From Mycolicibacterium cosmeticum (GTDB taxonomy: Bacteria; Actinomycetota; Actinomycetes; Mycobacteriales; Mycobacteriaceae): a stretch of DNA of 64,000 bases. This document shows positions 42,615 to 50,557 of the stretch, in pieces (position 1 is the stretch's first letter; every line of letters begins with the position of its first letter). The stretch covers positions 62,001 through 126,000 of the forward strand of contig JACPVS010000017.1 of NCBI GenBank assembly GCA_016197365.1. Direction: 5' to 3'. The position numbers and the translations under genes are program-made. The notes beneath the pieces are model-generated. The model was given only the letters and a program-made list of their open reading frames with translations, made no database searches and was not told the origin of the DNA.

Positions 42615-43538
42615 ATGTATCCGGCGGTGGCACCGCTGACGCCGTCCACCGCCCTCACCTCGTGGACCGTCGACGCGGCTTCGGTGGCACTGCTCGTGCT
42701 GATGGGTGGGACGTACGCATGGTGCTGCCGGCGGGCGCGCGTGGCCGGAATGCCGTTGCCCGCGTCCAGGCGGGCCGGCTTCTGGACCGGCATCGCGGTC
42801 TGGGCCTTGGCCACCATGAGCATGATCGGCGTGTACGCCGCGGTGCTGTTCTGGGTGCGTTCCCTGCAGGTTCTGCTGCTGCTGTTCGTGGTGCCGATGT
42901 TGTTGGCACTGGGCACCCCGCTGACGGCGGTGCGCCACGCGGGGGCCGCCGCGCGCGTCGACCGGTTGCTCGCGAGCCGCGCCGCGCGGCTGCTCAGCCA
43001 CCCGGCGACCACCTCGGTGCTGATGCTGGCCACACCGTGGCTGCTGTATCTCACACCGTGGTACGTCGCGGCGTTGACCAACCCGGCCGTCGGCGCGATC
43101 ACCCGAATTGCTCTGGCGCTCATCGGTTTCGGGTACTTCTACGCGCGCATCCAGGCCGACCCGGTGCCGCGGCGCTACCCGCAGACCATCTCCATGATGA
43201 TCAGCATCGCCGAGACACTGGGCGACGGACTGCTGGGCATCGTGTTGTGGCTGGGGCCGCTGATCGCCACCGACTACTACCTTGCGCTGCACCGCACCTG
43301 GGGTCCTAGCCAACGGGTCGACCAGTCGATCGGGGCGGGCATCCTGTGGATCCTCGGCGACGTGCTCGGGGTGCCGTTCCTGATGGTGCTGATGCGCGCA
43401 ATGGCGTCGGACGAGAAAGCCCAAGCGGCAGAAGTCGATGCGGCCGAGGATGCCGAACCGGCCGACGCACCGGCCACGCTGTGGTGGGAGGCCGACCCCC
43501 AGCTACGGGAGCGCTTCTCGCGCCGCACCACCGAATAG
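42615..43538 (+). CDS. CtaG-like cytochrome c oxidase assembly/membrane protein
   Basis: The 307-residue protein has about seven membrane spans and the pattern of the caa3-type CtaG family: SMIGVYAAVLFWVRSLQVLLLLFVVPMLLALGTPLTAVRHAG, then ATPWLLYLTPWYV and a hydrophilic acidic tail from about residue 270. CtaG members help insert copper into cytochrome oxidase. The divergent TetR regulator is unusual for such a gene and could signal a copper- or stress-responsive variant. Confidence 0.75.
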   Translation: MYPAVAPLTPSTALTSWTVDAASVALLVLMGGTYAWCCRRARVAGMPLPASRRAGFWTGIAVWALATMSMIGVYAAVLFWVRSLQVLLLLFVVPMLLALGTPLTAVRHAGAAARVDRLLASRAARLLSHPATTSVLMLATPWLLYLTPWYVAALTNPAVGAITRIALALIGFGYFYARIQADPVPRRYPQTISMMISIAETLGDGLLGIVLWLGPLIATDYYLALHRTWGPSQRVDQSIGAGILWILGDVLGVPFLMVLMRAMASDEKAQAAEVDAAEDAEPADAPATLWWEADPQLRERFSRRTTE

Positions 43539-43643
43539 GCGGCCGTGCAGCGACGTCCCAGTGTGATTCTTGCCATCAGCATGGTGTCCTGGCCGGTCGT
43601 TGTGTCCACTCCGGGGCGGTCGCGGTCGTACACTTCGCCTGAT

Positions 43644-45182
43644 ATGCCCGACGCCGCCCGGCACCGACTGCCCGAACCGCCTCGGCGCCGGCTCCGCTGG
43701 GCCCGCGTCGCCCTTGCCATGCTGTCCACGGCGTTGGTGGCGGTCTCCGGGGCAGCCTGGTGGACCACCCGTGGCGTGCTGACCGGGTTCACCGTCTCGC
43801 ACGCGCTCGCCGATTCCGCACACATCAGCGGCGGCCCGATCAACATCCTGCTGATCGGGCTGGATTCCCGGAAGGATCAGCACGGTAACGACCTACCGCA
43901 GGAAGTGCTGGACCAGTTGCACGCCGGGGACTCCGAGACCGGTGGATACAACACCAACACGCTGATCTTGGTGCACGTCGACGCCGCCAACAAGGTGACC
44001 GCGTTCTCCATCCCCCGCGATGACTATGTCGACTTCCACCGCCTGCCCGGCTACACCAACATCAAGATCAAAGAGGCGTACGGGCTGACGAAGTTCTACA
44101 CCGAGCAGCACCTTGCCGAGCAGGGTTACGACGACCGCGCCACCGTCGAGACCGCGGGCCGCGAAGCGGGACGCGCTGCCACCCTGGGCGCGGTGCGCAA
44201 TCTCGTCGGCGTGCCCATCGACTACTTCGCCGAGATCAACCTGGCCGGCTTCTATGACCTGGCGTCCAGCCTGGGTGGCATCCAGGTGTGCCTCAATCAC
44301 GCAGTGCACGACGACTATTCGGGTGCCGACTTCCCGGCCGGCCACCAGACGCTGGATGCCGCGCAGGCGCTGGCCTTCGTCCGGCAGCGGCACGGCCTGG
44401 AGAACGGCGACCTGGACCGGACCCACCGCCAGCAGGCGTTCCTGGTCGCAGTCATGCGGCAACTCCAGGAGTCCGGGGCCTTCACCGACATCGGCAAGCT
44501 CAACGAACTGATGGCCATCGCCCACAAGGACATCGTGTTGTCCAGCGGCTGGGATTCGGACCTGTTCCGCAGGCTCGGCGCGATCAGCGGCGAGGACGTC
44601 GTCTACAGGACGCTGCCGGTGGTGCGCTACGACACCCGCAACGGTCAGGACGTCAACATCATCGACCCCGACGCCATCAAGGCCGAGGTCCGCGAGGCGT
44701 TCTCCGACGGCGCCCCGGTCACCACCACCACCGCGGTCCCGACGAACCCGGTGCAGGTGGTCAACGCCGACAGCAACTGGACGGCGACCACCGTGGCGAC
44801 CGCCCTGGAGAAGCGGGGCTTTCAGGTGGAAAAGCCCGACATCCAGCTCGAGGACAAGCCCGCGCTGACCTCCATCAGTTACGGCGCCGGTGCCGACAAC
44901 GTCGCCCAGGAGATCTCCGGTCTGCTCGGCAATGTGGTGACCGAGTCCGACACGGACCTGCCCGCCGGCCAAGTGCGACTGGTGATCGGCAACGGGTACC
45001 TGGTGCCGTCCAAACTGACCGCGTCGTCGTCGCAGACCACCAGCACCACCACCACGACGACGACACCCACCACCACGTCCGCGCGGTCACCGTGGTTCAC
45101 CGGCGAGCAGTCCGCCGAGGTCGACCCGACCCCGGACCATGGCGTACCCGTCAGCGGCGACCGCACGCCCTGCGTGAACTGA
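43644..45182 (+). CDS. LytR-CpsA-Psr (LCP) cell-wall ligase
   Basis: The 512-residue protein has one N-terminal membrane span (about residues 22-42) and an LCP domain with ILLIGLDSR, TLILVHVD, SIPRDDYV and the GGIQVCLNHAV and QALAFVRQRHGLENGDLDRTHRQQ motifs, including the phosphate-binding arginines. A LytR C-terminal domain (about 370-450) and a Thr/Ser-rich tail follow. LCP proteins attach arabinogalactan to peptidoglycan from a polyprenyl-phosphate donor. The length equals that of mycobacterial CpsA (Rv3484). Confidence 0.9.
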   Translation: MPDAARHRLPEPPRRRLRWARVALAMLSTALVAVSGAAWWTTRGVLTGFTVSHALADSAHISGGPINILLIGLDSRKDQHGNDLPQEVLDQLHAGDSETGGYNTNTLILVHVDAANKVTAFSIPRDDYVDFHRLPGYTNIKIKEAYGLTKFYTEQHLAEQGYDDRATVETAGREAGRAATLGAVRNLVGVPIDYFAEINLAGFYDLASSLGGIQVCLNHAVHDDYSGADFPAGHQTLDAAQALAFVRQRHGLENGDLDRTHRQQAFLVAVMRQLQESGAFTDIGKLNELMAIAHKDIVLSSGWDSDLFRRLGAISGEDVVYRTLPVVRYDTRNGQDVNIIDPDAIKAEVREAFSDGAPVTTTTAVPTNPVQVVNADSNWTATTVATALEKRGFQVEKPDIQLEDKPALTSISYGAGADNVAQEISGLLGNVVTESDTDLPAGQVRLVIGNGYLVPSKLTASSSQTTSTTTTTTTPTTTSARSPWFTGEQSAEVDPTPDHGVPVSGDRTPCVN

Positions 45183-45251
45183 GACGCGCACAGCGGGTTG
45201 ACATGCGCGCCGGAGTCTGGCGCCAGCACCCGTACCTAGCCTGGCTCGACC

Positions 45252-46259
45252 ATGACGCTGCCATTTCTGGGCCCGATCACGTTGGCGGGCTTCGCCCACG
45301 CGTGGTTCTTCCTGTTCGCACTCGTCGCCGCTGCGGTGGCGCTGCTGTATGTGGCGATGCTGCGCAGGCGCCAGACCCGCACGCTGCGCTTCGCCAATCT
45401 GTCGGTCCTGGCCGCGGTCGCCCCGAAGCGACGCGACCGCTGGCGGCACCTGTCGGCGGTGCTGCTGGTCGCCGCGCTGCTGCTGCTCTCGTGCGCGCTG
45501 GCCGGCCCGACCCACGATGAGCGCATCCCGCGGGATCGGGCGGTGGTGATGTTGGTGATCGACGTGTCGGAGTCGATGCGCGCCACCGATGTGTCACCGA
45601 GCCGGCTGGCGGCCGCCCAGACGGCAGGCAAGAAGTTCGCCGACGAGCTGACCCCGGGGATCAACCTGGGCCTGGTCGCCTACGGTGGCACCGCCACGGT
45701 TCTGGTGGCGCCGACCACCAACCGCACGGCGATGAAGAATGCCATCGACGGACTCAAGGCCGAGGAGCGCACCGCCACCGGCGAGGCCATCTTTACTGCA
45801 CTGCAGACGATCTCGACGGCCGATGCCGTCGTCGGGGGCGGCGACGGCCCGCCACCGGCGCGCATCGTGCTGGAGTCTGACGGCAAGGAGACGGTGCCCG
45901 CGGAGCCCGACCAGCCGCGCGGGGCGTTCACCGCGGCGCGTGCCGCCAAGGACCAGGACGTGCCCATCTCGACCATCTCCTTCGGCACGCCCAGCGGCTA
46001 CGTCGAGCTCGAAGGCGTCCGGCAGCCGGTGCCGGTCGATGACGCCACGTTGCAGAAGATCGCCGAGCTGACCGGCGGGCAGATGTTCCATGCGTCGAGC
46101 CTGAACGAACTCAACGGGGTGTACGCCACGCTGCAGCAGCAGATCGGCTTTCAAACGGTGCCAGGGGATGCGAGCGCCGCCTGGCTGCGGTTGGCAGTGC
46201 TGGTGATCGTCGCGTCCGCGGTCACGGCGCTGACCTTGAACCGCCGACTGCCGGCCTGA
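45252..46259 (+). CDS. VWA-domain membrane protein (BatA/Rv1481-like)
   Basis: The 335-residue protein has two N-terminal spans (about residues 12-35 and 62-82), a von Willebrand A domain with the metal site DVSESM (about 100-105) and a C-terminal span before NRRLPA. This is the aerotolerance/BatA layout, and Rv1481 has the same length. In M. tuberculosis the gene follows MoxR-type ATPase genes; here no ATPase is adjacent, which is odd. A strong terminator follows. Confidence 0.85.
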   Translation: MTLPFLGPITLAGFAHAWFFLFALVAAAVALLYVAMLRRRQTRTLRFANLSVLAAVAPKRRDRWRHLSAVLLVAALLLLSCALAGPTHDERIPRDRAVVMLVIDVSESMRATDVSPSRLAAAQTAGKKFADELTPGINLGLVAYGGTATVLVAPTTNRTAMKNAIDGLKAEERTATGEAIFTALQTISTADAVVGGGDGPPPARIVLESDGKETVPAEPDQPRGAFTAARAAKDQDVPISTISFGTPSGYVELEGVRQPVPVDDATLQKIAELTGGQMFHASSLNELNGVYATLQQQIGFQTVPGDASAAWLRLAVLVIVASAVTALTLNRRLPA

Positions 46260-46265
46260 GACAGA

Positions 46266-46300
46266 CGAAAAGCCCGGGACCCCACGCCCCGGGCTTTTCG
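46266..46300. terminator. Rho-independent-type terminator
   Basis: CGAAAAGCCCGGG (46266-46278) and CCCGGGCTTTTCG (46288-46300) pair perfectly over 13 bases around a 9-base loop. The T-run lies inside the right arm. It is placed between convergent genes (VWA protein and a small secreted protein) and would serve both. Confidence 0.9.
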
Positions 46301-46312
46301 CGAAAAATCCGA

Positions 46313-46585
46313 TCAGAAGGTCGGGACGAACGTCCCGTTGAGCCACACGCCCCAGTGGTTCCAGCCGGCGTCCCAGACCTGCGGGGCGCCGTTGGACCAG
46401 ACCGGCTCAGCCGGCTTGGGCGGTGCCCAGGCCGGGGGCGAGGCGACGGTCGGACCGGCCGGCGGGACCGGAACGGGTGCGGGCTGCCAACCCGGATCGG
46501 CACCCGCGGTGGCGGCCATCACGGCGGGCCCGGCGAAGAGGGCGCCTGCCACGGCGGCGCCGGCGAGCATGTTCTTCATCTTCAT
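46313..46585 (-). CDS. Small secreted Pro/Trp-rich protein
   Basis: The 90-residue protein has a signal peptide of about 29 residues (cleavage near ATAGADPG) and a mature part of about 60 residues rich in Pro and Trp (PAWAPPKPAEPVWSNGAPQVWDAGWNHWGVWLNGTFVPTF). GAGAGG precedes the ATG. It resembles other short mycobacterial exported proteins with no known role. Confidence 0.7.
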   Translation of the reverse strand: MKMKNMLAGAAVAGALFAGPAVMAATAGADPGWQPAPVPVPPAGPTVASPPAWAPPKPAEPVWSNGAPQVWDAGWNHWGVWLNGTFVPTF

Positions 46586-46827
46586 TGCGTCATCCTCTCC
46601 AAGCGGAACGGCTTCGGTTTTGCCCGAAACACGCTGAACTGGAGCTGAATACCGTTTTCGCCCAGCAGACAAACGCAGGCGTGACGTAGATCTCAAAAAA
46701 GAAAAAGCCCGACCGGTGCTGCACAAGTGAAAACAGGTTCGGTGGCAGTACAGGCGTTGTCGGCACCGCACAGCTCGGCCAGCACCCACTAGGGGTCCGA
46801 CGACTGATTTCTTTGCGGCGTCTTGGT

Positions 46828-46833
46828 TAACAT
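46828..46833 (+). promoter_or_regulatory. Possible -10 box for the type VII cassette
   Basis: TAACAT fits the TAnnnT pattern 25 bases before the EspC-like ATG; no convincing -35 is present. GGGAGGG at 46842-46848 is the ribosome-binding site. The rest of 46586-46857 (272 bases) holds no gene that I can support. Confidence 0.3.
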
Positions 46834-46857
46834 GATCAGCGGGGAGGGAACACTTGC

Positions 46858-47157
46858 ATGCCGGAAACACCACTCGAAGTGAATGCTGACGAGTTACGGG
46901 CGTCGGCCAACGAGATCCACAGCCACGCCTGCACGTTCACATCTGCACACGAAACTGCCTACGCGTTAGCGGGCAGAGTATCGCTCGGCTCCGGGGTCTC
47001 CACCGCAGCATTGTCTGAGATGCTCGCCGCGTGGGATCAGCACCGCACAGTATTCGGGGCTGAGTTTGCAAGACATGCAGAGCGACACCGCGCCGCCGCA
47101 GATGGCTACGAAACTATCGACAGGCACGGCGGCCAGGACATCTCTCAGTGGGGCTGA
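46858..47157 (+). CDS. EspC-like type VII secretion protein
   Basis: The 99-residue, all-helical protein starts with a short LEVNADELRASANEIHSHA helix, has the mid-turn and ends in YETIDRHGGQDISQWG, the pattern of the ESX EspC/DUF2580 family. Such proteins form secreted helical hairpins that act as partners for larger substrates. The frame overlaps the next gene by 10 bases, so the two products should be made together. Codon use is less GC-biased at third positions than in the genes to the left. Confidence 0.78.
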   Translation: MPETPLEVNADELRASANEIHSHACTFTSAHETAYALAGRVSLGSGVSTAALSEMLAAWDQHRTVFGAEFARHAERHRAAADGYETIDRHGGQDISQWG

Positions 47158-48596
47158 CACTGCGGGAGTTGATCTTCCTGTCGCCCGAGATCGCCGACCT
47201 CGCCAAGGCCACCAACGCCATGGCCGGCAACCATTCAGATTCCGCGGAGTTTTACCGGTCTCTGTTGCAATTATCGAGCTGGCAAGGACAGGCTGCGGAC
47301 GCAGCATCTGGATCGATGCTCGCGGTAGCCGCGAAACACGACACAACATCCGCAGACCTCAAAGCCGCAGCCGAGGCGATGGAACGCTGCGAGAATGACG
47401 CTGAGTCGGTTGCCAACGAGGTACGAGAGCTCCTCAGATACGCTGCCGAACGTCCGGCAGTGCAAGTCAATGAAGACACCAACACCGTGATCCCGCCAGA
47501 CACCAGCTATCTCGATAAGGATGCGGCGCAACAAGTCGCCGAAAAGGTCACGACTCTAGTGGAACGCATGAGCAAGGTGCTCGCTGCGGGGGCTGTCGTC
47601 GACGCGGAACTTGGACGAGCAATAGCGAAGGCTACGGGAGGACCCGTCGCCTCGGGCAATCCGAAGACACTGCAGGACTTGCTTTTACCAGGCGAAAAAG
47701 ACCTAGCGGCCGCCCCGCCGACAGACCAGCGCAGCAATCAATCGGCTGCTTACCGCAGCGTCTACGGACACGATCCGGTCACTGCCAACGACTGGCAGAT
47801 GGCTGCGGCACTGGACCCTCATAGCTATGACCCGAAATACATTGGCAGGCCCCCGGAAATTGTTGCAGGTCGGTTCACCCCGCAGCCCGGCAAGGGCCTA
47901 GTGCGATCCAACGTGTTCATCCCCACCGATCAAGTCCAAAATACCTTCAAAGATGGTACGGACATACTCAATGGGCGCCTGGCCCCGATGAACTACGGCG
48001 ACAATCGGGGCCCTAGTGCGGACGCGAGCGTCGAGGAGTCCCGGGTGTCGTTGTTCGTGGATTATGACCATGGAGTAGTCGTGGCCCGGCAGAATCCGAC
48101 GGTCAACGTTGACGGTCAGCGCGGTGGCGCAATGGCCGACGTGCCGAGTGTTCATGTTGTGCAGGCACCAGACGGACGGCTGACCATTGACTACAACGCC
48201 AAGGATGCCTATGAGTTCCCTGCGGCAGCAGCGGCAGGGATGACCGTCAACGGGCGCGTCACTTTGGAGCCGCACGCAGATGGTCGAGTCGGTATCGGAG
48301 GCAACACGACCATCTATCCGAGCATGGAGACCTACCAGTACCGCGAAGGTGCACCGACCGCGCAACTTCAGTGGAATCCGGCGAACTCGGGTAGCGAGTG
48401 GGGGCCGTCGACGAGCCTCGCGCGACATCACTGGGTCGGTGACGCAACGATCCCAGCGGTACGCCCCGACATGCCGGGCTGGCGCTGGCAGCTGGAGAAC
48501 GCCAACCCGTTCGGTGATGACCCTTTCTTGTCACACTCCACACGGCTCGTAAATCCCTCTGAGGGCCCGCTGCCCACCATCGGGACCGGACGATGA
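47148..48596 (+). CDS. Large type VII secretion substrate candidate with unknown C-terminal domain
   Basis: The 482-residue protein has an N-terminal helical WXG100-like part (about residues 1-170) with SSWQGQAADAASGS as its WxG turn. It continues with DTNTVIPPDTSYLDKDAAQQVAEKVTTLVERMSKVL, as in mycobacterial proteins such as Rv0029/Rv2082. After a short linker comes a beta-rich domain (about 200-482) rich in Gly, Asn and Asp (NTFKDGTDILNGRLAPMNYGDNRG, GNTTIYPSMETYQYREG). I do not recognise a catalytic motif. GTG 47148 overlaps the EspC-like gene; the stop overlaps the membrane gene (ATGA). It is likely exported with its EspC-like partner. Confidence 0.72.
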   Translation: MGLTLRELIFLSPEIADLAKATNAMAGNHSDSAEFYRSLLQLSSWQGQAADAASGSMLAVAAKHDTTSADLKAAAEAMERCENDAESVANEVRELLRYAAERPAVQVNEDTNTVIPPDTSYLDKDAAQQVAEKVTTLVERMSKVLAAGAVVDAELGRAIAKATGGPVASGNPKTLQDLLLPGEKDLAAAPPTDQRSNQSAAYRSVYGHDPVTANDWQMAAALDPHSYDPKYIGRPPEIVAGRFTPQPGKGLVRSNVFIPTDQVQNTFKDGTDILNGRLAPMNYGDNRGPSADASVEESRVSLFVDYDHGVVVARQNPTVNVDGQRGGAMADVPSVHVVQAPDGRLTIDYNAKDAYEFPAAAAAGMTVNGRVTLEPHADGRVGIGGNTTIYPSMETYQYREGAPTAQLQWNPANSGSEWGPSTSLARHHWVGDATIPAVRPDMPGWRWQLENANPFGDDPFLSHSTRLVNPSEGPLPTIGTGR

Positions 48597-48880
48597 ACGG
48601 TTTCCGACTCACCCGCCCATCTCTGCGGCGGGCTACTGGTTTCATCGTCGCGACGGCGGTGGTGCTCGGCGTCATTGCCGGGCTCATCCTCTATGTGAAC
48701 GCGATTGTCACCCATAGTGATACTGAGCCCACTCCGGCCGGGGATTACATCCGCCTGTTCATCCTGGACATCGCGTTCTGGGGGCCGATGACGCTTTTAG
48801 CTCTCTGGCAATTCTCTGCCCCGGTCATACTCGGGGTGGGCGTGGTCGCTGCATCGCTGCATCGAGCACCCGAGAACTGA
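48593..48880 (+). CDS. Small two-span membrane protein coupled to the type VII substrate
   Basis: The 95-residue protein has spans at about residues 16-37 and 57-85, with a short polar loop (THSDTEPTPAGDY) between. Its ATG overlaps the stop of the substrate gene. In effector loci this position often holds an immunity or anchoring protein, but here that is only inference. Confidence 0.65.
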   Translation: MNGFRLTRPSLRRATGFIVATAVVLGVIAGLILYVNAIVTHSDTEPTPAGDYIRLFILDIAFWGPMTLLALWQFSAPVILGVGVVAASLHRAPEN

Positions 48881-48951
48881 GCTGGCCCGGCACGATAGCC
48901 AGAGCGGCCAGGGGCATCTAGCAGCAGAGATGGCGAAGCGGTTGTTCTGAG

Positions 48952-49025
48952 TGGCCAGGGCCGGGATCGAACCGGCGACCTTCCGCTTTTCAGGCGGACG
49001 CTCGTACCAACTGAGCTACCTGGCC
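48952..49025 (-). tRNA. tRNA-Phe (anticodon GAA)
   Basis: The reverse strand folds as a 74-nt cloverleaf: acceptor GGCCAGG/CCTGGCC, anticodon loop CTGAAAA and T-loop GGTTCGATCCC. CCA is not encoded. It is part of a three-tRNA minus-strand cluster. Confidence 0.95.
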
Positions 49026-49072
49026 GGAAGGCGCCGGTCTTTCGACCGGACTTGCCTTACGCCGCATTACTG

Positions 49073-49146
49073 CGACCCTGACGGGACTCGAACCCGCGAC
49101 CTCCGCCGTGACAGGGCGGCGCGCTAACCAACTGCGCCACAGGGCC
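49073..49146 (-). tRNA. tRNA-Asp (anticodon GTC)
   Basis: The reverse strand folds with acceptor GGCCCTG/CAGGGTC (one G-T pair), anticodon loop CTGTCAC and T-loop GGTTCGAGTCC; 74 nt. Confidence 0.95.
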
Positions 49147-49181
49147 TTGCTTTCCTGCGTGCTCCGCGTCTCCGCGTTGCG

Positions 49182-49254
49182 TACCCCCAACGGGATTCGA
49201 ACCCGTGCTACCGCCGTGAAAGGGCGGCGTCCTAGGCCACTAGACGATGGGGGC
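49182..49254 (-). tRNA. tRNA-Glu (anticodon TTC)
   Basis: The reverse strand folds with acceptor GCCCCCA/TGGGGGT, anticodon loop CTTTCAC and T-loop GGTTCGAATCC; 73 nt. It is the first gene of the minus-strand tRNA cluster, divergent from tRNA-Lys. Confidence 0.95.
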
Positions 49255-49421
49255 CTGATCCGAATCACTCCGGGGTACTCCAACGAGGTTCCGTTGGGAG
49301 CTTCGATAGCTTAGGACACGGTCATCAGAAATCCCAAACGGGGTACCCCTGCCCTGCTCAGACCCCTACGGACGCACCTGGCGACGACCCCCGCGCGGCA
49401 GGCAGTATTCTGTTGCACCAC

Positions 49422-49475
49422 GCCCCTATAGCTCAGTCGGTAGAGCTACGGACTTTTAATCCGCAGGTCCCAGGT
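49422..49475 (+). pseudogene. tRNA-Lys (anticodon TTT) truncated in the T-arm; probable attachment site
   Basis: GCCCCTATAGCTCAG starts a normal acceptor and D-arm, and CTTTTAA is the anticodon loop. The sequence follows the mycobacterial tRNA-Lys up to GGTCCCAGGT. It then departs: the T-loop TTCGAGTCC and the 3' acceptor strand are replaced by GCGATCGCGGCTCC, so neither the T-stem nor the acceptor can pair. The prophage-like genes begin just to the right. The break is therefore likely a recombination junction (attL), with the tRNA 3' half at the unseen far end. Alternatively it is a dead copy left by an earlier event. Confidence 0.7.
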
Positions 49476-49529
49476 GCGATCGCGGCTCCATACTCCGATT
49501 CAATGGCAAGACGGTCATGCGCGAATTAT

Positions 49530-49546
49530 TAACCGCAGAGCGGGTA
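49530..49546. promoter_or_regulatory. Element operator O1
   Basis: TAACCGCAGAGCGGGTA is a 17-bp imperfect palindrome (one mismatch) of the form TAMCCGC-n3-RCGGGTA, 88 bases before the XRE start. It is the first of three like sites. An AT-rich stretch with TTAAAT near 49564, a possible -10, lies between O1 and O2. Confidence 0.75.
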
Positions 49547-49606
49547 AATGCAAGGCCAAGCCATTAAATAAGCGCTCGACACGCCATCGACCCGGTCGTT
49601 GCCATC

Positions 49607-49623
49607 TACCCGCTTTGCGGGTA
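49607..49623. promoter_or_regulatory. Element operator O2
   Basis: TACCCGCTTTGCGGGTA is a perfect 7-bp-arm palindrome around TTT, 12 bases before the XRE ATG. As DNA it fits an operator; as RNA it could form a stem that hides the ribosome-binding region. Confidence 0.8.
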
Positions 49624-49634
49624 GAACTTTGCGC

Positions 49635-49865
49635 ATGCCAGCCATACCCGCAAAACGGGTACATACCCGGATACAGGAGCACCTCCACCGCTCCGGGATA
49701 ACCCAGAGTCAGGCCGCGGTGGGGCTCCACATGTCACAGTCCGCATTCTCCCGTCGCTACCTCGGTTACGTCGAGTTTCGGGCGTCTGAGATCGAGGCCC
49801 TGGCCGCCTTGCTCGGCGTCGAAATCAGTGAGCTGGTTGGCGAACCGTCGAAAGCAGCGTTGTGA
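49635..49865 (+). CDS. XRE/Cro-type HTH regulator of the element
   Basis: The 76-residue protein is little more than an HTH: TRIQEHLHRSGITQSQAAVGLHMSQSAFSRRYLGYVEFRASEIEALAALLGV (about residues 10-60), with an SQSAFSRR recognition helix. It is the first gene of the rightward operon and sits behind three palindromic operators, one of them (O3) inside its first codons. It is probably a Cro- or repressor-like switch protein acting on its own promoter. The stop overlaps the next start (GTGA). Confidence 0.82.
   Translation: MPAIPAKRVHTRIQEHLHRSGITQSQAAVGLHMSQSAFSRRYLGYVEFRASEIEALAALLGVEISELVGEPSKAAL
49645..49661. promoter_or_regulatory. Element operator O3, inside the XRE coding sequence
   Basis: TACCCGCAAAACGGGTA is a near-perfect palindrome, with one arm mismatch. 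It covers codons 4-9 of the XRE gene. A half-site, TACCCGG, follows at 49664. Confidence 0.75.
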
Positions 49866-50008
49866 GGGGCATCCCCGATCCCGGCGCGCCTTCGGGCGTC
49901 TTCGCGGTCCTCGGCTTGACGGGCGCGCCGCCGCCTTCGGCCAGAGACCTCGACGACTGGGACGGCGAGTACTGGTGGCTCAGCAGGCCGGCAGGGGAAT
50001 CGGCATGA
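49862..50008 (+). CDS. 48-residue protein of the element's early operon
   Basis: A GTG start overlaps the XRE stop and the TGA overlaps the next ATG, so the small frame is sandwiched between coupled genes. The product (VRGIPDPGAPSGVFAVLGLTG, then RDLDDWDGEYWWLSRPAGESA) ends in an acidic, Trp-rich segment. No family is recognised. The double overlap and codon use are the evidence that it is real. Confidence 0.6.
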   Translation: MRGIPDPGAPSGVFAVLGLTGAPPPSARDLDDWDGEYWWLSRPAGESA

Positions 50009-50490
50009 CCCCGGGCTGGCTGTCCCTCGCTGGACGAGACCTTAAGGCTGCCTGGTCGCAGACCTTGAACGACATCGCCGCTGTGGGCGAACGGTTTCTC
50101 GACGCCCTGGCCGGCGGCCCCGCCGTATCCGAGGAACTGGCCGACATGGCGCCGTGGGAGTGCAGCCCTGGCCGGATTGTGCCGCTGGCCGCCGAGGTCC
50201 AGGCGCTCGACGCGGACGTGCTTCATCACGGCTGCTGGACCCTGCACTACTGCGCGGTGAACAACACCGTCACGGTGGTGCCGCTTTCCGGCTTCACCTG
50301 CCCGATCTGTGATTCCTCTCCTGCCGACTCGCCGGCAGGAGACCGCCCGGCGGCCGTGAGCGACGGCATCCCTACCACGGCGCCCGCCGCCGGGCACCCA
50401 AACCCGCTCCGCGACATGGCTGACGCTGACACGCGAATCGGCAAGCGGCTCAGCAGGTTATGCCAGCTCGACCGCTTGAAGCGGTCCTAA
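50005..50490 (+). CDS. 161-residue protein of unknown function
   Basis: The ATG overlaps the previous stop (ATGA). The product (MTPGWLSLAGRDLKAAWSQTLNDIAAV) has an N-terminal helical part, a central ECSPGRIVPLAAEVQALD segment and a CPIC pair at about residues 99-102 that could be half of a zinc site, then a Pro/Ala-rich linker and a basic C-terminal helix (RLSRLCQLDRLKRS). The end of the gene contains a perfect hairpin (50470-50486). Confidence 0.6.
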   Translation: MTPGWLSLAGRDLKAAWSQTLNDIAAVGERFLDALAGGPAVSEELADMAPWECSPGRIVPLAAEVQALDADVLHHGCWTLHYCAVNNTVTVVPLSGFTCPICDSSPADSPAGDRPAAVSDGIPTTAPAAGHPNPLRDMADADTRIGKRLSRLCQLDRLKRS

Positions 50491-50526
50491 AGAAACGGCC
50501 GCCACCCCATGCCGGGGGTGACGGCC
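50470..50526. terminator. Two consecutive hairpins, possible attenuator or terminator
   Basis: GACCGCT/AGCGGTC (50470-50486) is a perfect 7-bp stem with loop TGA at the end of the 161-residue gene. A second stem follows, 12 bp with one mismatch, at 50497-50508 and 50515-50526 (GGCCGCCACCCC and its partner). The next gene starts 31 bases later, so partial termination would reduce expression of the downstream operon. Confidence 0.55.
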
Positions 50527-50557
50527 AACCCACCACAACCGAAGGGAATCACCTGTA

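Noticed and set aside
49515..49730. 71-residue minus-strand frame over the operator region
   Set aside because: It is antisense to the XRE gene and covers the palindromes; no signal suggests a divergent repressor here.
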